Program-made: the position numbers and the translations under genes
Shown here: piece after piece, positions 19,696 through 28,089 of the stretch
Numbering within the stretch: the first letter of the stretch is position 1
Layout of the letters: every line of letters starts with the position of its first letter
DNA from: Proteromonas lacertae
Lineage: Eukaryota > Sar > Bigyra > Opalinata > Proteromonadidae
NCBI GenBank assembly: GCA_002245135.1
Contig: NGBS01000318.1
Span: 1 to 64,000, forward strand
Direction: 5' to 3'
Length of the DNA: 64,000 nucleotides
The notes under the pieces: generated by a model
Databases searched by the model: none
What the model saw: only the letters and a program-made list of their open reading frames with translations
Told to the model about the DNA's origin: nothing

Positions 19696-20298
19696 ATGAG
19701 TGAATCAGAATCTGATGATTATTCTAGTGATACAAGTTCAGTCACATCAACTGAGAGTGAATTAGAAGACAAACTTCCTGAAATGAAATCAACTTCAAGA
19801 ATCGATCCTAGTGAACCAAGTGAAGAAATGATTAAACAGTTCTTAATGAAGAGTTCACCAAAGAAAGTATATAAGATGCTCACAAGTGAAGATGACGATG
19901 ATGTTAGTGAAGATAGAAAACATGGTAAACATAAGAGTAAGAGACATCGTTCAAGATCACCTATAAAGAGAAGATCAAAGAAAGATAAAGATGCTTTAGA
20001 AGCTCCAGTAAAAGGTAAAGGTAAACGTAGATCTAAAGATAGTGATTCTTTACCACCACCAAGTAGAATGACTAAAGCAGAATTACAAATTGCATTGAAA
20101 GAAGAAAGAGATAAGAATTCTAAACTAATGAAGAAATTAGAGAAAGGATCTAATCCAACAAAGAAAGAACGTAAGCCAAAAGATGTTAAAGAGGATAATA
20201 AGAAAGAAGAAGAGATAGAAGATGAAAAACCTTTAGGTAATGATATTATGGGAAGACCAATACAAGGCGAACCTATCGAGCCTATTTATGTTAAGTAA
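19696..20298 (+). CDS. Charged, largely disordered Polinton protein, unknown
   Basis: 200 residues. The Ser/Glu/Asp-rich start (MSESESDDYSSDTSSVTS) is followed by a short conserved-looking helix (EMIKQFLMKSSPKKVYKML), an RS/Lys-rich centre (RHRSRSPIKRRSKK) and a Lys/Glu coiled-coil tail. Many Ser residues in acidic or Arg-Ser context suggest phosphorylation. It may be a core or assembly protein, considering its position among the basic core genes. Confidence 0.7.
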   Translation: MSESESDDYSSDTSSVTSTESELEDKLPEMKSTSRIDPSEPSEEMIKQFLMKSSPKKVYKMLTSEDDDDVSEDRKHGKHKSKRHRSRSPIKRRSKKDKDALEAPVKGKGKRRSKDSDSLPPPSRMTKAELQIALKEERDKNSKLMKKLEKGSNPTKKERKPKDVKEDNKKEEEIEDEKPLGNDIMGRPIQGEPIEPIYVK

Positions 20299-20305
20299 TA
20301 ATTAT

Positions 20306-20318
20306 CATAATAACTATA
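20306..20318 (+). promoter_or_regulatory. CATAAYAACTATA motif upstream of the spliced gene
   Basis: CATAATAACTATA, then ATATTTTGTTTGTTTAATC, ends at the ATG at 20344. The same arrangement occurs before the genes at 14106 and 21619. Confidence 0.5.
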
Positions 20319-20343
20319 CTATTCATATTTTGTTTGTTTAATC

Positions 20344-21549
20344 ATGGTTACTAAAACTCAGTTAAAAAAACTCTTAGAGAAGCGGAAGAAAGGTGTATCT
20401 AGAAAGAAAAGAAGAAAACATAGCTTTAAAGGTCATAACAAATACTACCAATCACTTTACAGTAAATTCTATAATGACACTACCAATGATGTTCTAAGTA
20501 AAAGAATAGGTACTAGAAACACTGAACTAGATGAAATAAAGAATATATTAGGTAAACTGAATGAGCAGAAACAACATACATCAAATACTATACCATATGA
20601 TTTAAAAATAGAAGAATTATCATCACAGCAGAAACTATTAGAGAGACAGAATGCAGTAGATCAACAACTGGCTAGTTCTCTAAGATTAGGTAATAGTATG
20701 TCAAATCCAATTGCAAGAAATTATAGAGAACTTGATGATCAACACTTATTTGGATCTTCTATTTATGCTAATTCAAATAGACCTGATTATAATGCTATAG
20801 CAAGACAACAAGCTGAAGCAAAAATGAAAATGAATCAAATTCTGAGTGATCCTGTTAATCAGATGAAGATGCAGATGCAAATGGTATAATATTAACATTC
20901 TATTATATTATTTTAGTAGAGAAATAAAAAATATAAACCTAGTTTAGTTTTTAATAACAACACAAAATCAAAATCAAAAGTAGATCCTAAAACAGTTGTT
21001 AAGGATGATAAAAAAGAAGAAGAAGAGAAGAAGGAAGAAAAAGTAGAAGAAGAAGAGGACAAGAAACAAGAAGAAGAAGAAAAGCCAGAAGTGAAGGAAG
21101 AAAAAGATAAAGAAGAAGAAGAACAACCTAAAGAAGAAGAACAACCTAAAGATGAACCTAAAGAACAACCTAAAGAAGAAGAAAAGAAAGATGAAGGACC
21201 TCCAGTAATAACTGTAGATATACAAAATATAGAAAAATTATTCAACGAAACTCTTAGATTACCTGAATTCAAATATGTAACTATGCTTATAGGAGATTTT
21301 TATTCAGTAGCAAAAACTAAATCAGTAAAAAGAATTGATTGGACAGTTATTGGTCATGAAACAGAAGAAGAAAAGAAAGAAAGAAGGAGTAAAATAATGT
21401 ATTTAATTCCTCGAGAAGATTTAGCAAAAGCAGTAATAAAAGGTCAGTCCTTCAGTGACTTCATATATGAAAGTATGGATTTAATTGATGAAGCATTTGC
21501 ACCACGTATGATAAAGAAACAAAGGAGAAGGAAGAAGAAAAATTATTAG
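20344..21549 (+). CDS. Polinton protein made by splicing two frames (long form), or 181-aa short form
   Basis: Exon 1 is 20344-20883. Unspliced, it reads three more bases and stops at 20889, giving a 181-residue protein (MVTKTQLKKLLEKRKKG..., Gln/Lys-rich, Met-rich end). A 36-nt GT...AG segment (20884-20919) can be removed, joining it in frame to 20920-21549. That second region has no ATG of its own before a long acidic Lys/Glu tract, and ends in a globular domain (ITVDIQNIEKLFNETLRLPEF..., IDWTVIGHETEEE). The long product would be 389 residues. The second exon is hard to express otherwise, which supports splicing. Function unknown. It sits between core-like genes and the protease fusion, so it is probably structural. 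Confidence 0.65.
20884..20919 (+). other. Putative 36-nt intron with tandem TAGTAG acceptor
   Basis: It starts GTATAATATTAAC and ends TATTTTAGTAG. Using the second AG continues the frame (AGA AAT AAA). Using the first AG leaves an immediate TAG stop. Retention also stops at once. Choice of acceptor would thus decide between a long and two short products. Confidence 0.6.
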
Positions 21550-21559
21550 TAATAATCAT

Positions 21560-21572
21560 CATAACAACTATA
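21560..21572 (+). promoter_or_regulatory. CATAAYAACTATA motif upstream of the protease-fusion gene
   Basis: CATAACAACTATA is followed by GATATTTTGTTTGTTTTTTC and the ATG at 21619. It is the third instance of this arrangement in the element. Confidence 0.5.
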
Positions 21573-21618
21573 ACGGATCTATTTTTAGTTTTGATATTTT
21601 GTTTGTTTTTTCTTAAAA

Positions 21619-24600
21619 ATGACTGCTCCAACAAAGCGTAAGCATAAAGAAAAAGAATCAGTGGACTTTGACAATCCATCCATCTATCACAATGCGTTGA
21701 AAAGAAAATTGAAGAAAATGATTTATGATAGAGCATCTTCAAATAAGAAGGTCAAGTTAGATTTAAGTCATATGGCTAACCCAACAAGAGCAGTTGATAA
21801 AGGTAATGCTACAAATGAATTAGAGATTTACGATCCTTATACAAAGAATATGGTTAAAACATTTGGTGATGACTACGATGTAACATTTGATGATAATAGT
21901 AAAGATAAGCCAATGAATCCAAACCTCAATGCCACCAAGAACAATTACATGACTGATGAAATGAAGTATAAGTTGTACATGAGTGGTATTACTGATCAGT
22001 ATGGAAGGTATTATAGGAATATAGGTCAGTTTAATAAACCTTATTCAAATTACTATGGTGATCCTACAAACTTAACTAATATTTATCAAAATCCTTTTGG
22101 TCCTCCTAATCCTTATCAACAATTGCAACAAGGATTATATCAAGATCCAGTAACAGGTCAATGGTCTATGAGTCAGTGGAACAATCCTGCTCAGTACAAT
22201 ACTCAATCATATATAAATAGTCAGAGATGGAATAACAATAGTTTAGATAGTAACTATGAAGTAAAACAGCAATTACAGATAAAAAATGCTGCATTAGAAG
22301 ATGCAAAGAAAACAATTGAAAGAATGACTGAAGAACAACAGAAGACTTTATGGCATCATATTAATGAAACATTTAAAGGTACAACTTGGTGGGATTGGGG
22401 TACATGGGGTGTTAAATTTTTAATGTGTACTTTAGTTTTAGGTGGTATTGATATAGCATTCAAATATGTATTCCCTAATCAATTAGGTGTTCTATTATCT
22501 GGTATATTTAATATGGGTGTTAGATCAAGTGATTATTGTGCAAAGTTATTTGGTATATCTCAAGCTAATGTACAATATGCTTCATTCTTTGGATCATGGT
22601 TACCCACAACATACCAATTCATTAAAGCAGGATGGCAAGGAGGTGTAACTGGTTTAATGGATTTTGCAGTTAATCAGTTAAGAAATGTATGGAATTTCAC
22701 CAAGAACTTGTTCACTGGTTTCTTCAATTCGGTCAAGAGCGTTTGGAGCTCGATAACCGACGGCCTGCCTTGGAGCTCTGGAAGCACTGAAGATTCTGGT
22801 CCTACGGATGTTACAAAGTTATTTAGTAGTAAATATGAAACACCCCCTTCTTCAGTACCTTTAGCTTTACCAGCTCCAGAAGCTCCCCAACCTATAACAG
22901 CTCCAGATAAACAGCTGGTTGTCTACGGGGATTCAAATGCTACAAATACTACAGGTACATTAAACGGCGCAGGAAAGAAGCATGTAAGCTTTGGTCCTAA
23001 ATACGGGGGGAGCTCTGAAGCTAATCCTGTATACAACGCAAATATGGATGGAACAAATCCACCCACGGCGATTGCCGTGGGTGGATACGTCCATCCATAT
23101 TTTCTTCAAGAGTCTGCTCAACCTCCTGTAGAGGGATATGATATGGGTTATACATGGAGACACTTAGGAAGAGGTTTAGATTCAATAATGGGTAAAGGAA
23201 AGTTAGACAAGTATAGAAGACATAAACATAAACATAAGTTATTAAAGAAGCTTCCACGGAGGCATCTCTGTCATAACAAGAGATTATTAAAAAAAGGTGG
23301 TGCAAGTCTTATACCACCAGGTTATGTAACAGAACCTCCAGAACCTTCAGCTTCAAACAATGGTGTAGTAAATGTTGGTTACTATTATCCTCAAGGTAAA
23401 AATATTCAATTCTGGAATGGTTTGAGAAAACTATTTAATGCTGCAGATGCTGCACATGTAAATCAAGGACAAATGTATGAACCTTCAAGCTTGAATGATT
23501 ACAATTTAAATATGCCACAACATCCTTTCAATGAAGTTGGTTGGGGTGATATAGGATGGGGTACTATAAGAAGTTTAGATCCTAAAGCAAGAACAGAATT
23601 TGCAGCACAACTTGCAAACGATGGTGCTCAACAAGCAAGACAATTTAAACCAAAGTATTACTATGACTGGGATGAATTTCTTCACTTTCAAGATAAAGTG
23701 TATGCAGATCATTCAAGTGATCCTGATTATTATTTAAACAAAGCAACATGGAAATATAAACCTATTACGATTGATCCAACTAATGGTGCAAGTAACTTCA
23801 AGTATTTAGGTAATCCAAAATATGTTAATGAACAAGATTTTGTAACATATGATTGGGGTGATAATAAAGTAACTGATCCTTTAGCTAGATTTAATCCAGC
23901 CTTTGCTAAAATGAATGCAGAGGATATAAGAGCTGCTCTTAATCCAGGTATATCATCAAGACTAAAAGATCCTTTTCATTTAAACAAATCTGATATTGAA
24001 TACCAAGAGAAAGTTGGTTTACAGCAAGAAGTATTAAACAATGATTATACAATTGGACTTAATAATATGTATAATAACATGAAAGATAACAAATTGGATA
24101 AAGCGTACAAATGGAAAGCATATTCACAACAGCTTGGAAGAAGACTAAGATCAGATGATGAAATTAAAGAGAGAGCTGATCTTAATAGACTTCTTAGTAT
24201 TGATCCTGCTTTAGCTGAGAAAGCAAAACAATTACATGATATAGAAACATGTGAAATAGATGAAAATAGAAGAGTCATAATTCCAGATGAACAAGCATTT
24301 ATAAAGGATAACATCATTCAACATGAAAATACTCCTGAAAAAATTAATCATGAATTGAATGATAAAATGTTAGGTCATAAAGTTCCTGTTGATTGGAAGG
24401 ATGGTGATATGCAGGAAAAGATAAAAATAGGTTGGGAGTTACTTAAAAATGCCTGCAGTCAATGGAAAGAATTTGAAGGTAGTCAGTTCCAGAAGGCACT
24501 TCAATCACTGAATGAAGGTGACTTCATAGAGTTCGGTCATAACTTATACTTGTGTGTGAAGAATATTTTTAGAATTTTCCCTATCATATTTTATACATTC

Positions 24601-25866
24601 AAAAATTATTTACATGGTGGTGTCACTCCTGATATGGTTGAAGTTGATAATGCTATGCAGTATGCTAACTGTATTATAATTACATGCATAGCATTTTGGT
24701 TATGGAAGAAAGGGAAGTTAGGAAATTTTGGATTCGTGACAGTGTTATGGTTCTACATATTTGATTACTATACTATAATACAAAAGATAACTGGTAATCG
24801 TTTACCTGACATAACTACCTTAGCGAATAACAATTATGATACAGTGAGTAAAATGTTACCTACAGCACTTCAAAATTCATGGTTACCTATGCAATTCATA
24901 TACAATTGTGGTACTTCATTCTTATTCAACTCACATCCTTATGTTAAAATATTAGCAAATGCTGCACCCTTCTTTTTCAAATTTGCAAAGTTCGGTAAGT
25001 TAGATACTAAGAATGGAATTACAGGAATGATAATGTCACTACTAAGTGGAGGTAAAACAAAAGGAATGAAAGGTTTCTTAGGTAAAGTAGGTACATGGGG
25101 AACAGTACTTAGTGCCTTCGGTGCTTGTGTTGGATTGATAGTACCTAGTGCATTATCTACATTTTTAAGTACAGGAACTGTTCCTCAGAACAATCCTGTA
25201 TTCGATCCTAACAATACACTCAATACTCCAAATGGTTTATCTAACTTCGTGAGTAGTGGATTACAACTTCAGGAAATATGGCAAATAATGAAAGCATTAG
25301 GTTATGCAGGTAAAGGTAAGAATAAACTATGTTCACGAAGGATACTTTTGTCTAACATCAATAGTAAAGATGCATTATCGAACTTTGATATTGAAGAAAT
25401 TATTCAAAAAGAATTCAATGATTTTGACAAGAAGTTCAAAGGTTGTTTCTGTTGGGATGAATTGGTACTTCCTATACCTCATAAAATGGATCAGTGGGGA
25501 ATCATAATCAATACACTGACTACAAAAGCAAAACCAGATAGTGTAGGTCATTGGGTAGCTTTAGTAGTAGATAACAAAAAGAAGATGTTCATGTACTATG
25601 ATTCTTTTGGTGAGGATCCTCAACACTTGAGTAATTTCAAAGAATGTTTGAAGAAGTTTAAGAAATTTCATGAAAAACCATATCAGTTAAAAATCAATGC
25701 AGTTCAGAACCAGAACAGTAATACAAACAATTGTGGTTTTTTCGCAATCAATTTTTTGAACGATATATTAAATAGAAAAAGAACATTCAAGCAGGCAACA
25801 GATTTTAATACAGTAGTTGGTGAGAAAAGAGTAGCAATGATGAAAAAAGAGTTTGGAATAGTATAA
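21619..25866 (+). CDS. Large membrane/structural protein with C-terminal adenain-like cysteine protease
   Basis: 1415 residues in one open frame. The N-terminal 240 residues are polar and Gln/Asn/Tyr rich. Membrane-like segments lie near 265-285 (GVKFLMCTLVLGGIDIAF), 980-1010 (FRIFPIIFYTFKNYL, further IITCIAFWLW) and about 1160-1185 (GTVLSAFGACVGLIVPSAL). Lys/His-rich patches and GG sites (KKGG|A near 560) may be processing points. Roughly residues 1230-1415 look like the adenovirus-type protease fold: GHWVALV (His about 1311), YYDSFGED (acid residue about 1327), QNQNS and then NNCGFFAINFL (nucleophile Cys about 1371). In other Polintons the protease is a separate gene of about 200 residues. 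The enzyme would mature capsid and core proteins and might release itself. An alternative is an unrecognised intron or cleavage junction upstream of the protease. Confidence 0.9.
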   Translation: MTAPTKRKHKEKESVDFDNPSIYHNALKRKLKKMIYDRASSNKKVKLDLSHMANPTRAVDKGNATNELEIYDPYTKNMVKTFGDDYDVTFDDNSKDKPMNPNLNATKNNYMTDEMKYKLYMSGITDQYGRYYRNIGQFNKPYSNYYGDPTNLTNIYQNPFGPPNPYQQLQQGLYQDPVTGQWSMSQWNNPAQYNTQSYINSQRWNNNSLDSNYEVKQQLQIKNAALEDAKKTIERMTEEQQKTLWHHINETFKGTTWWDWGTWGVKFLMCTLVLGGIDIAFKYVFPNQLGVLLSGIFNMGVRSSDYCAKLFGISQANVQYASFFGSWLPTTYQFIKAGWQGGVTGLMDFAVNQLRNVWNFTKNLFTGFFNSVKSVWSSITDGLPWSSGSTEDSGPTDVTKLFSSKYETPPSSVPLALPAPEAPQPITAPDKQLVVYGDSNATNTTGTLNGAGKKHVSFGPKYGGSSEANPVYNANMDGTNPPTAIAVGGYVHPYFLQESAQPPVEGYDMGYTWRHLGRGLDSIMGKGKLDKYRRHKHKHKLLKKLPRRHLCHNKRLLKKGGASLIPPGYVTEPPEPSASNNGVVNVGYYYPQGKNIQFWNGLRKLFNAADAAHVNQGQMYEPSSLNDYNLNMPQHPFNEVGWGDIGWGTIRSLDPKARTEFAAQLANDGAQQARQFKPKYYYDWDEFLHFQDKVYADHSSDPDYYLNKATWKYKPITIDPTNGASNFKYLGNPKYVNEQDFVTYDWGDNKVTDPLARFNPAFAKMNAEDIRAALNPGISSRLKDPFHLNKSDIEYQEKVGLQQEVLNNDYTIGLNNMYNNMKDNKLDKAYKWKAYSQQLGRRLRSDDEIKERADLNRLLSIDPALAEKAKQLHDIETCEIDENRRVIIPDEQAFIKDNIIQHENTPEKINHELNDKMLGHKVPVDWKDGDMQEKIKIGWELLKNACSQWKEFEGSQFQKALQSLNEGDFIEFGHNLYLCVKNIFRIFPIIFYTFKNYLHGGVTPDMVEVDNAMQYANCIIITCIAFWLWKKGKLGNFGFVTVLWFYIFDYYTIIQKITGNRLPDITTLANNNYDTVSKMLPTALQNSWLPMQFIYNCGTSFLFNSHPYVKILANAAPFFFKFAKFGKLDTKNGITGMIMSLLSGGKTKGMKGFLGKVGTWGTVLSAFGACVGLIVPSALSTFLSTGTVPQNNPVFDPNNTLNTPNGLSNFVSSGLQLQEIWQIMKALGYAGKGKNKLCSRRILLSNINSKDALSNFDIEEIIQKEFNDFDKKFKGCFCWDELVLPIPHKMDQWGIIINTLTTKAKPDSVGHWVALVVDNKKKMFMYYDSFGEDPQHLSNFKECLKKFKKFHEKPYQLKINAVQNQNSNTNNCGFFAINFLNDILNRKRTFKQATDFNTVVGEKRVAMMKKEFGIV
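23042..23100 (+). other. GC-rich nested hairpin inside the coding region
   Basis: CCACCCACGGC, a 4-base loop, then GCCGTGGGTGG form a perfect 11-bp stem at 23059-23084. Outer arms ATATGGATGG and CCATCCATAT (23042-23051 and 23091-23100) pair as well. It lies within the frame coding for GTNPPTAIAVGGYVHP. The surrounding 22730-23110 is much GC-richer than the rest of the gene. Confidence 0.85.
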
Positions 25867-25883
25867 AGAAATTAATTAATTAA

Positions 25884-26234
25884 TTAATTTTTACTTTCTA
25901 ATTCTGTTGTTTTCTTAATTTCTTCTTCATGTTGTTTCAAAATATTGTGTAGAACAGGAACTAACTCTTCTATTGCTTTATCTAACTCTTCTTTAAGACA
26001 CTGTACAGATAATCTCTTACTCTCTAAACGATTCATTAATTCAAACACTTGTTCATCCATACCTAAATTGTATGCTTCATTGAGCTTCTTACAAGTTACT
26101 ATTATATTACCTGCTTTCTTTAATGCATTCTTATACTCCAAGCTACCATCATCTTTATGATTGATGTAAGTGCTGCACAACTCGTACCACATATCAAATG
26201 CTGCCTCTGCATTTTCTTTTAACATCATATCCAT
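25884..26234 (-). CDS. Small helical Polinton protein, unknown
   Basis: 116 residues, predicted all-helical with coiled-coil potential (FELMNRLESKRLSVQCLKEELDKAIEEL). The N terminus is MDMMLKENAEAAFDMW. It is divergent from the gene at 26336 across a gap holding a CGTTTCA motif, and converges with the protease-fusion gene. No family recognised. Confidence 0.65.
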   Translation of the reverse strand: MDMMLKENAEAAFDMWYELCSTYINHKDDGSLEYKNALKKAGNIIVTCKKLNEAYNLGMDEQVFELMNRLESKRLSVQCLKEELDKAIEELVPVLHNILKQHEEEIKKTTELESKN

Positions 26235-26276
26235 CGTTATTTGATACCTATATAAACGAAAAATAAAAGAAATACC

Positions 26277-26292
26277 GAATATAGCCGTTTCA
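26277..26292 (+). promoter_or_regulatory. CGTTTCA promoter-like motif in a divergent gap
   Basis: CGAATATAGCCGTTTCA-type sequence lies about 45 bases before the ATG at 26336 and in sense to it. It matches the host and element motif. Confidence 0.5.
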
Positions 26293-26335
26293 CGATCTTT
26301 AGCATTTTTTCGTTACACGAATTTTTTGAGAATTC

Positions 26336-26737
26336 ATGAAGTTAGGTTACAGTATCAAAGGCCAGAATTTATTTATATTTGAAAAGCGAGCCAATGATCA
26401 AAGATGGACTATTTTCATCCCAGCTGAAGCCAAGAAATACATATGGGGTAAATCAAATCATCATACACCATTAGTAATCAACTATGGAGCTGCATTAAAA
26501 GACAAATACAATTCAACTACTCCTACAATAAAAACCCTTTGGTTGCCAGATTTTTATGAGATCGATGTTCCATCAAATGTCAAACCTGTTATTGTATCTT
26601 CTATAGATAAGCAGTTTCTACATTTCAATATTTTATACATAGGAAGAGGTCAAACAAAACCAACACCACCCAAAAAACAAGAAGAAGAAGATGTTGGTGT
26701 AGAAAGTTTATTAGAACAACTTAAAATATCTAATTAA
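26336..26737 (+). CDS. Small Polinton protein, unknown (PC4-like possibility)
   Basis: 133 residues. The first 90 look like a compact beta-rich domain (GYSIKGQNLFIFEKRANDQRWTIFIP..., DKYNSTTPTIKTLWLPDFYEIDVPS, QFLHFNILYIGRGQ). The tail is Pro/Lys then acidic. A small beta domain with a helical acidic tail would suit a nucleic-acid-binding factor. This is weak inference, and I do not recognise a family. Its stop abuts the integrase stop from the other strand. Confidence 0.65.
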   Translation: MKLGYSIKGQNLFIFEKRANDQRWTIFIPAEAKKYIWGKSNHHTPLVINYGAALKDKYNSTTPTIKTLWLPDFYEIDVPSNVKPVIVSSIDKQFLHFNILYIGRGQTKPTPPKKQEEEDVGVESLLEQLKISN

Positions 26738-28030
26738 TTATACAATTGTATCATCACCTTTTTTGATTCTGGGTCTTTCAAGAATACGTCTAAAATGAGT
26801 TTCAGGATCTCTTCTAGCAACTAATTGTAACTCATAATGTTTGAATCTATATCTAGATACATCAGGATCCCAATTACCGTTTATATCTCCTAATACATAA
26901 GAGTACCTGTTTTTATGTCTAATACGATATATCTTATCTGACCAATAAGTTCCTTTATCCATTTTTCTTCTTTGTTCATGAAACCTAACTAAATCTCCAA
27001 CTTGAAATTTTGTTTTTAATCTTTGTTCATTATTGAAATTGTATTTAACTGATTCCATTAACATTCTGTTTTGTAGTTTAGGACTATTGTATACTTCGTT
27101 AGGTGTATAATCTCTCAAACTTGATAAAGGTTTGTTATTATAATCATAAACAGTTTCTTGTACAATTTGATTGAAACGTGACAACCATCTCTGATCAATG
27201 ATTTCTCTTCTATCGTTTCTATCTATATTAGCTTGAAACTCTGGTGCATCTATACCTAAATCTATTAAATGTTTATATAATAATTTCTTTACAAGACTTA
27301 CAGATCTTTCCAATACCATTTCTATTCTATGTTCTGATGGCATCTTTTGAAAGAATGTAATTCCTTCTTGATCTAATAATGGTTTGATTGCATTGAAACT
27401 ATTTTGCATATCACACAAGACACTTACTACACGTCTTTTAGATACTACTTGAGAACCATCTTCATTTGTTTTAAAATACCATGCTCTAAAAGCACTTTCA
27501 ATACTTGGTCCTTTTTCATCACGTAATGGGATTGCCCATACTTTTCTGGAATTCATTTCTATCAAATATAAGTAAGGATGATAAGGTAAAAAGTAAACAA
27601 CATCCATTTGGAAGTATCCAGGCTTCTTGATACTTGCAAAAGGTAAATCTTGATTGTATTTAAAATCTACTATTTGACGACCAGGCTTTCTTCTTAGATA
27701 CTCTCTAACTACATCATAAGGTGGTGGAACATCATTAAGTTCTGCTGCTTCTTGTGTTAGTTTAATAAATTGTTTTTCACTTAAATAGTAATACTTATCA
27801 TAAAGTCTATCTAGATATTCTCTATATTCATCGATCTGTCTGGATATTTCATCATTTTCATATGGATTTGGTCTTGGATTATTCTGTATTGACGGTGGTG
27901 CATTGTTAAAATTCCTCGCATAATTTTGCTCATCTCTTGAGTCAACATGTCTATAGCCTGGTGGCAACTCTTGAGCTGTATCTGGATTTGGGTAAGAGTA
28001 AGACTTATTATAAAAATAATTAGCAAGCAT
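26738..28030 (-). CDS. Retroviral-type integrase (rve, DDE)
   Basis: 430 residues. The core carries Asp143 (YFQMDVVYF), Asp207 (VSVLCDMQNSF) and Glu241 (IEMVLERSVSLVKK), which fit the DDE triad of Polinton integrases. Spacing between the second Asp and Glu is 33 residues, close to the usual 35. A C-terminal SH3/chromo-like region starts near 345 (KFQVGDLVRFHEQRR...WSDKIYRI). The N-terminal 90 residues are disordered and no clear HHCC zinc site is visible. The gene catalyses insertion of the linear element with a 6-bp duplication. A second frame overlaps its start (28083, hydrophobic), so an upstream start with an undetected intron is possible. It is followed upstream by the polymerase gene on the same strand. 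Confidence 0.95.
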   Translation of the reverse strand: MLANYFYNKSYSYPNPDTAQELPPGYRHVDSRDEQNYARNFNNAPPSIQNNPRPNPYENDEISRQIDEYREYLDRLYDKYYYLSEKQFIKLTQEAAELNDVPPPYDVVREYLRRKPGRQIVDFKYNQDLPFASIKKPGYFQMDVVYFLPYHPYLYLIEMNSRKVWAIPLRDEKGPSIESAFRAWYFKTNEDGSQVVSKRRVVSVLCDMQNSFNAIKPLLDQEGITFFQKMPSEHRIEMVLERSVSLVKKLLYKHLIDLGIDAPEFQANIDRNDRREIIDQRWLSRFNQIVQETVYDYNNKPLSSLRDYTPNEVYNSPKLQNRMLMESVKYNFNNEQRLKTKFQVGDLVRFHEQRRKMDKGTYWSDKIYRIRHKNRYSYVLGDINGNWDPDVSRYRFKHYELQLVARRDPETHFRRILERPRIKKGDDTIV

Positions 28031-28089
28031 AAGAAGTAAAACACAAAAGTAAAAGCATACACTAATATATTAAATATATCCATGTTATT

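Noticed and set aside
20913-21272. Minus-strand Ser/Phe-rich ORFs opposite the Lys/Glu tract
   Set aside because: They are the antisense shadow of a low-complexity acidic coding region.
22960-23305. Minus-strand ORFs within the protease-fusion gene
   Set aside because: They overlap a long, well-supported coding frame and have no independent features.
28031-28083. Upstream hydrophobic frame (start 28083) as part of the integrase
   Set aside because: It is in a different frame, and I found no splice pair that joins it cleanly; the ATG at 28030 suffices.
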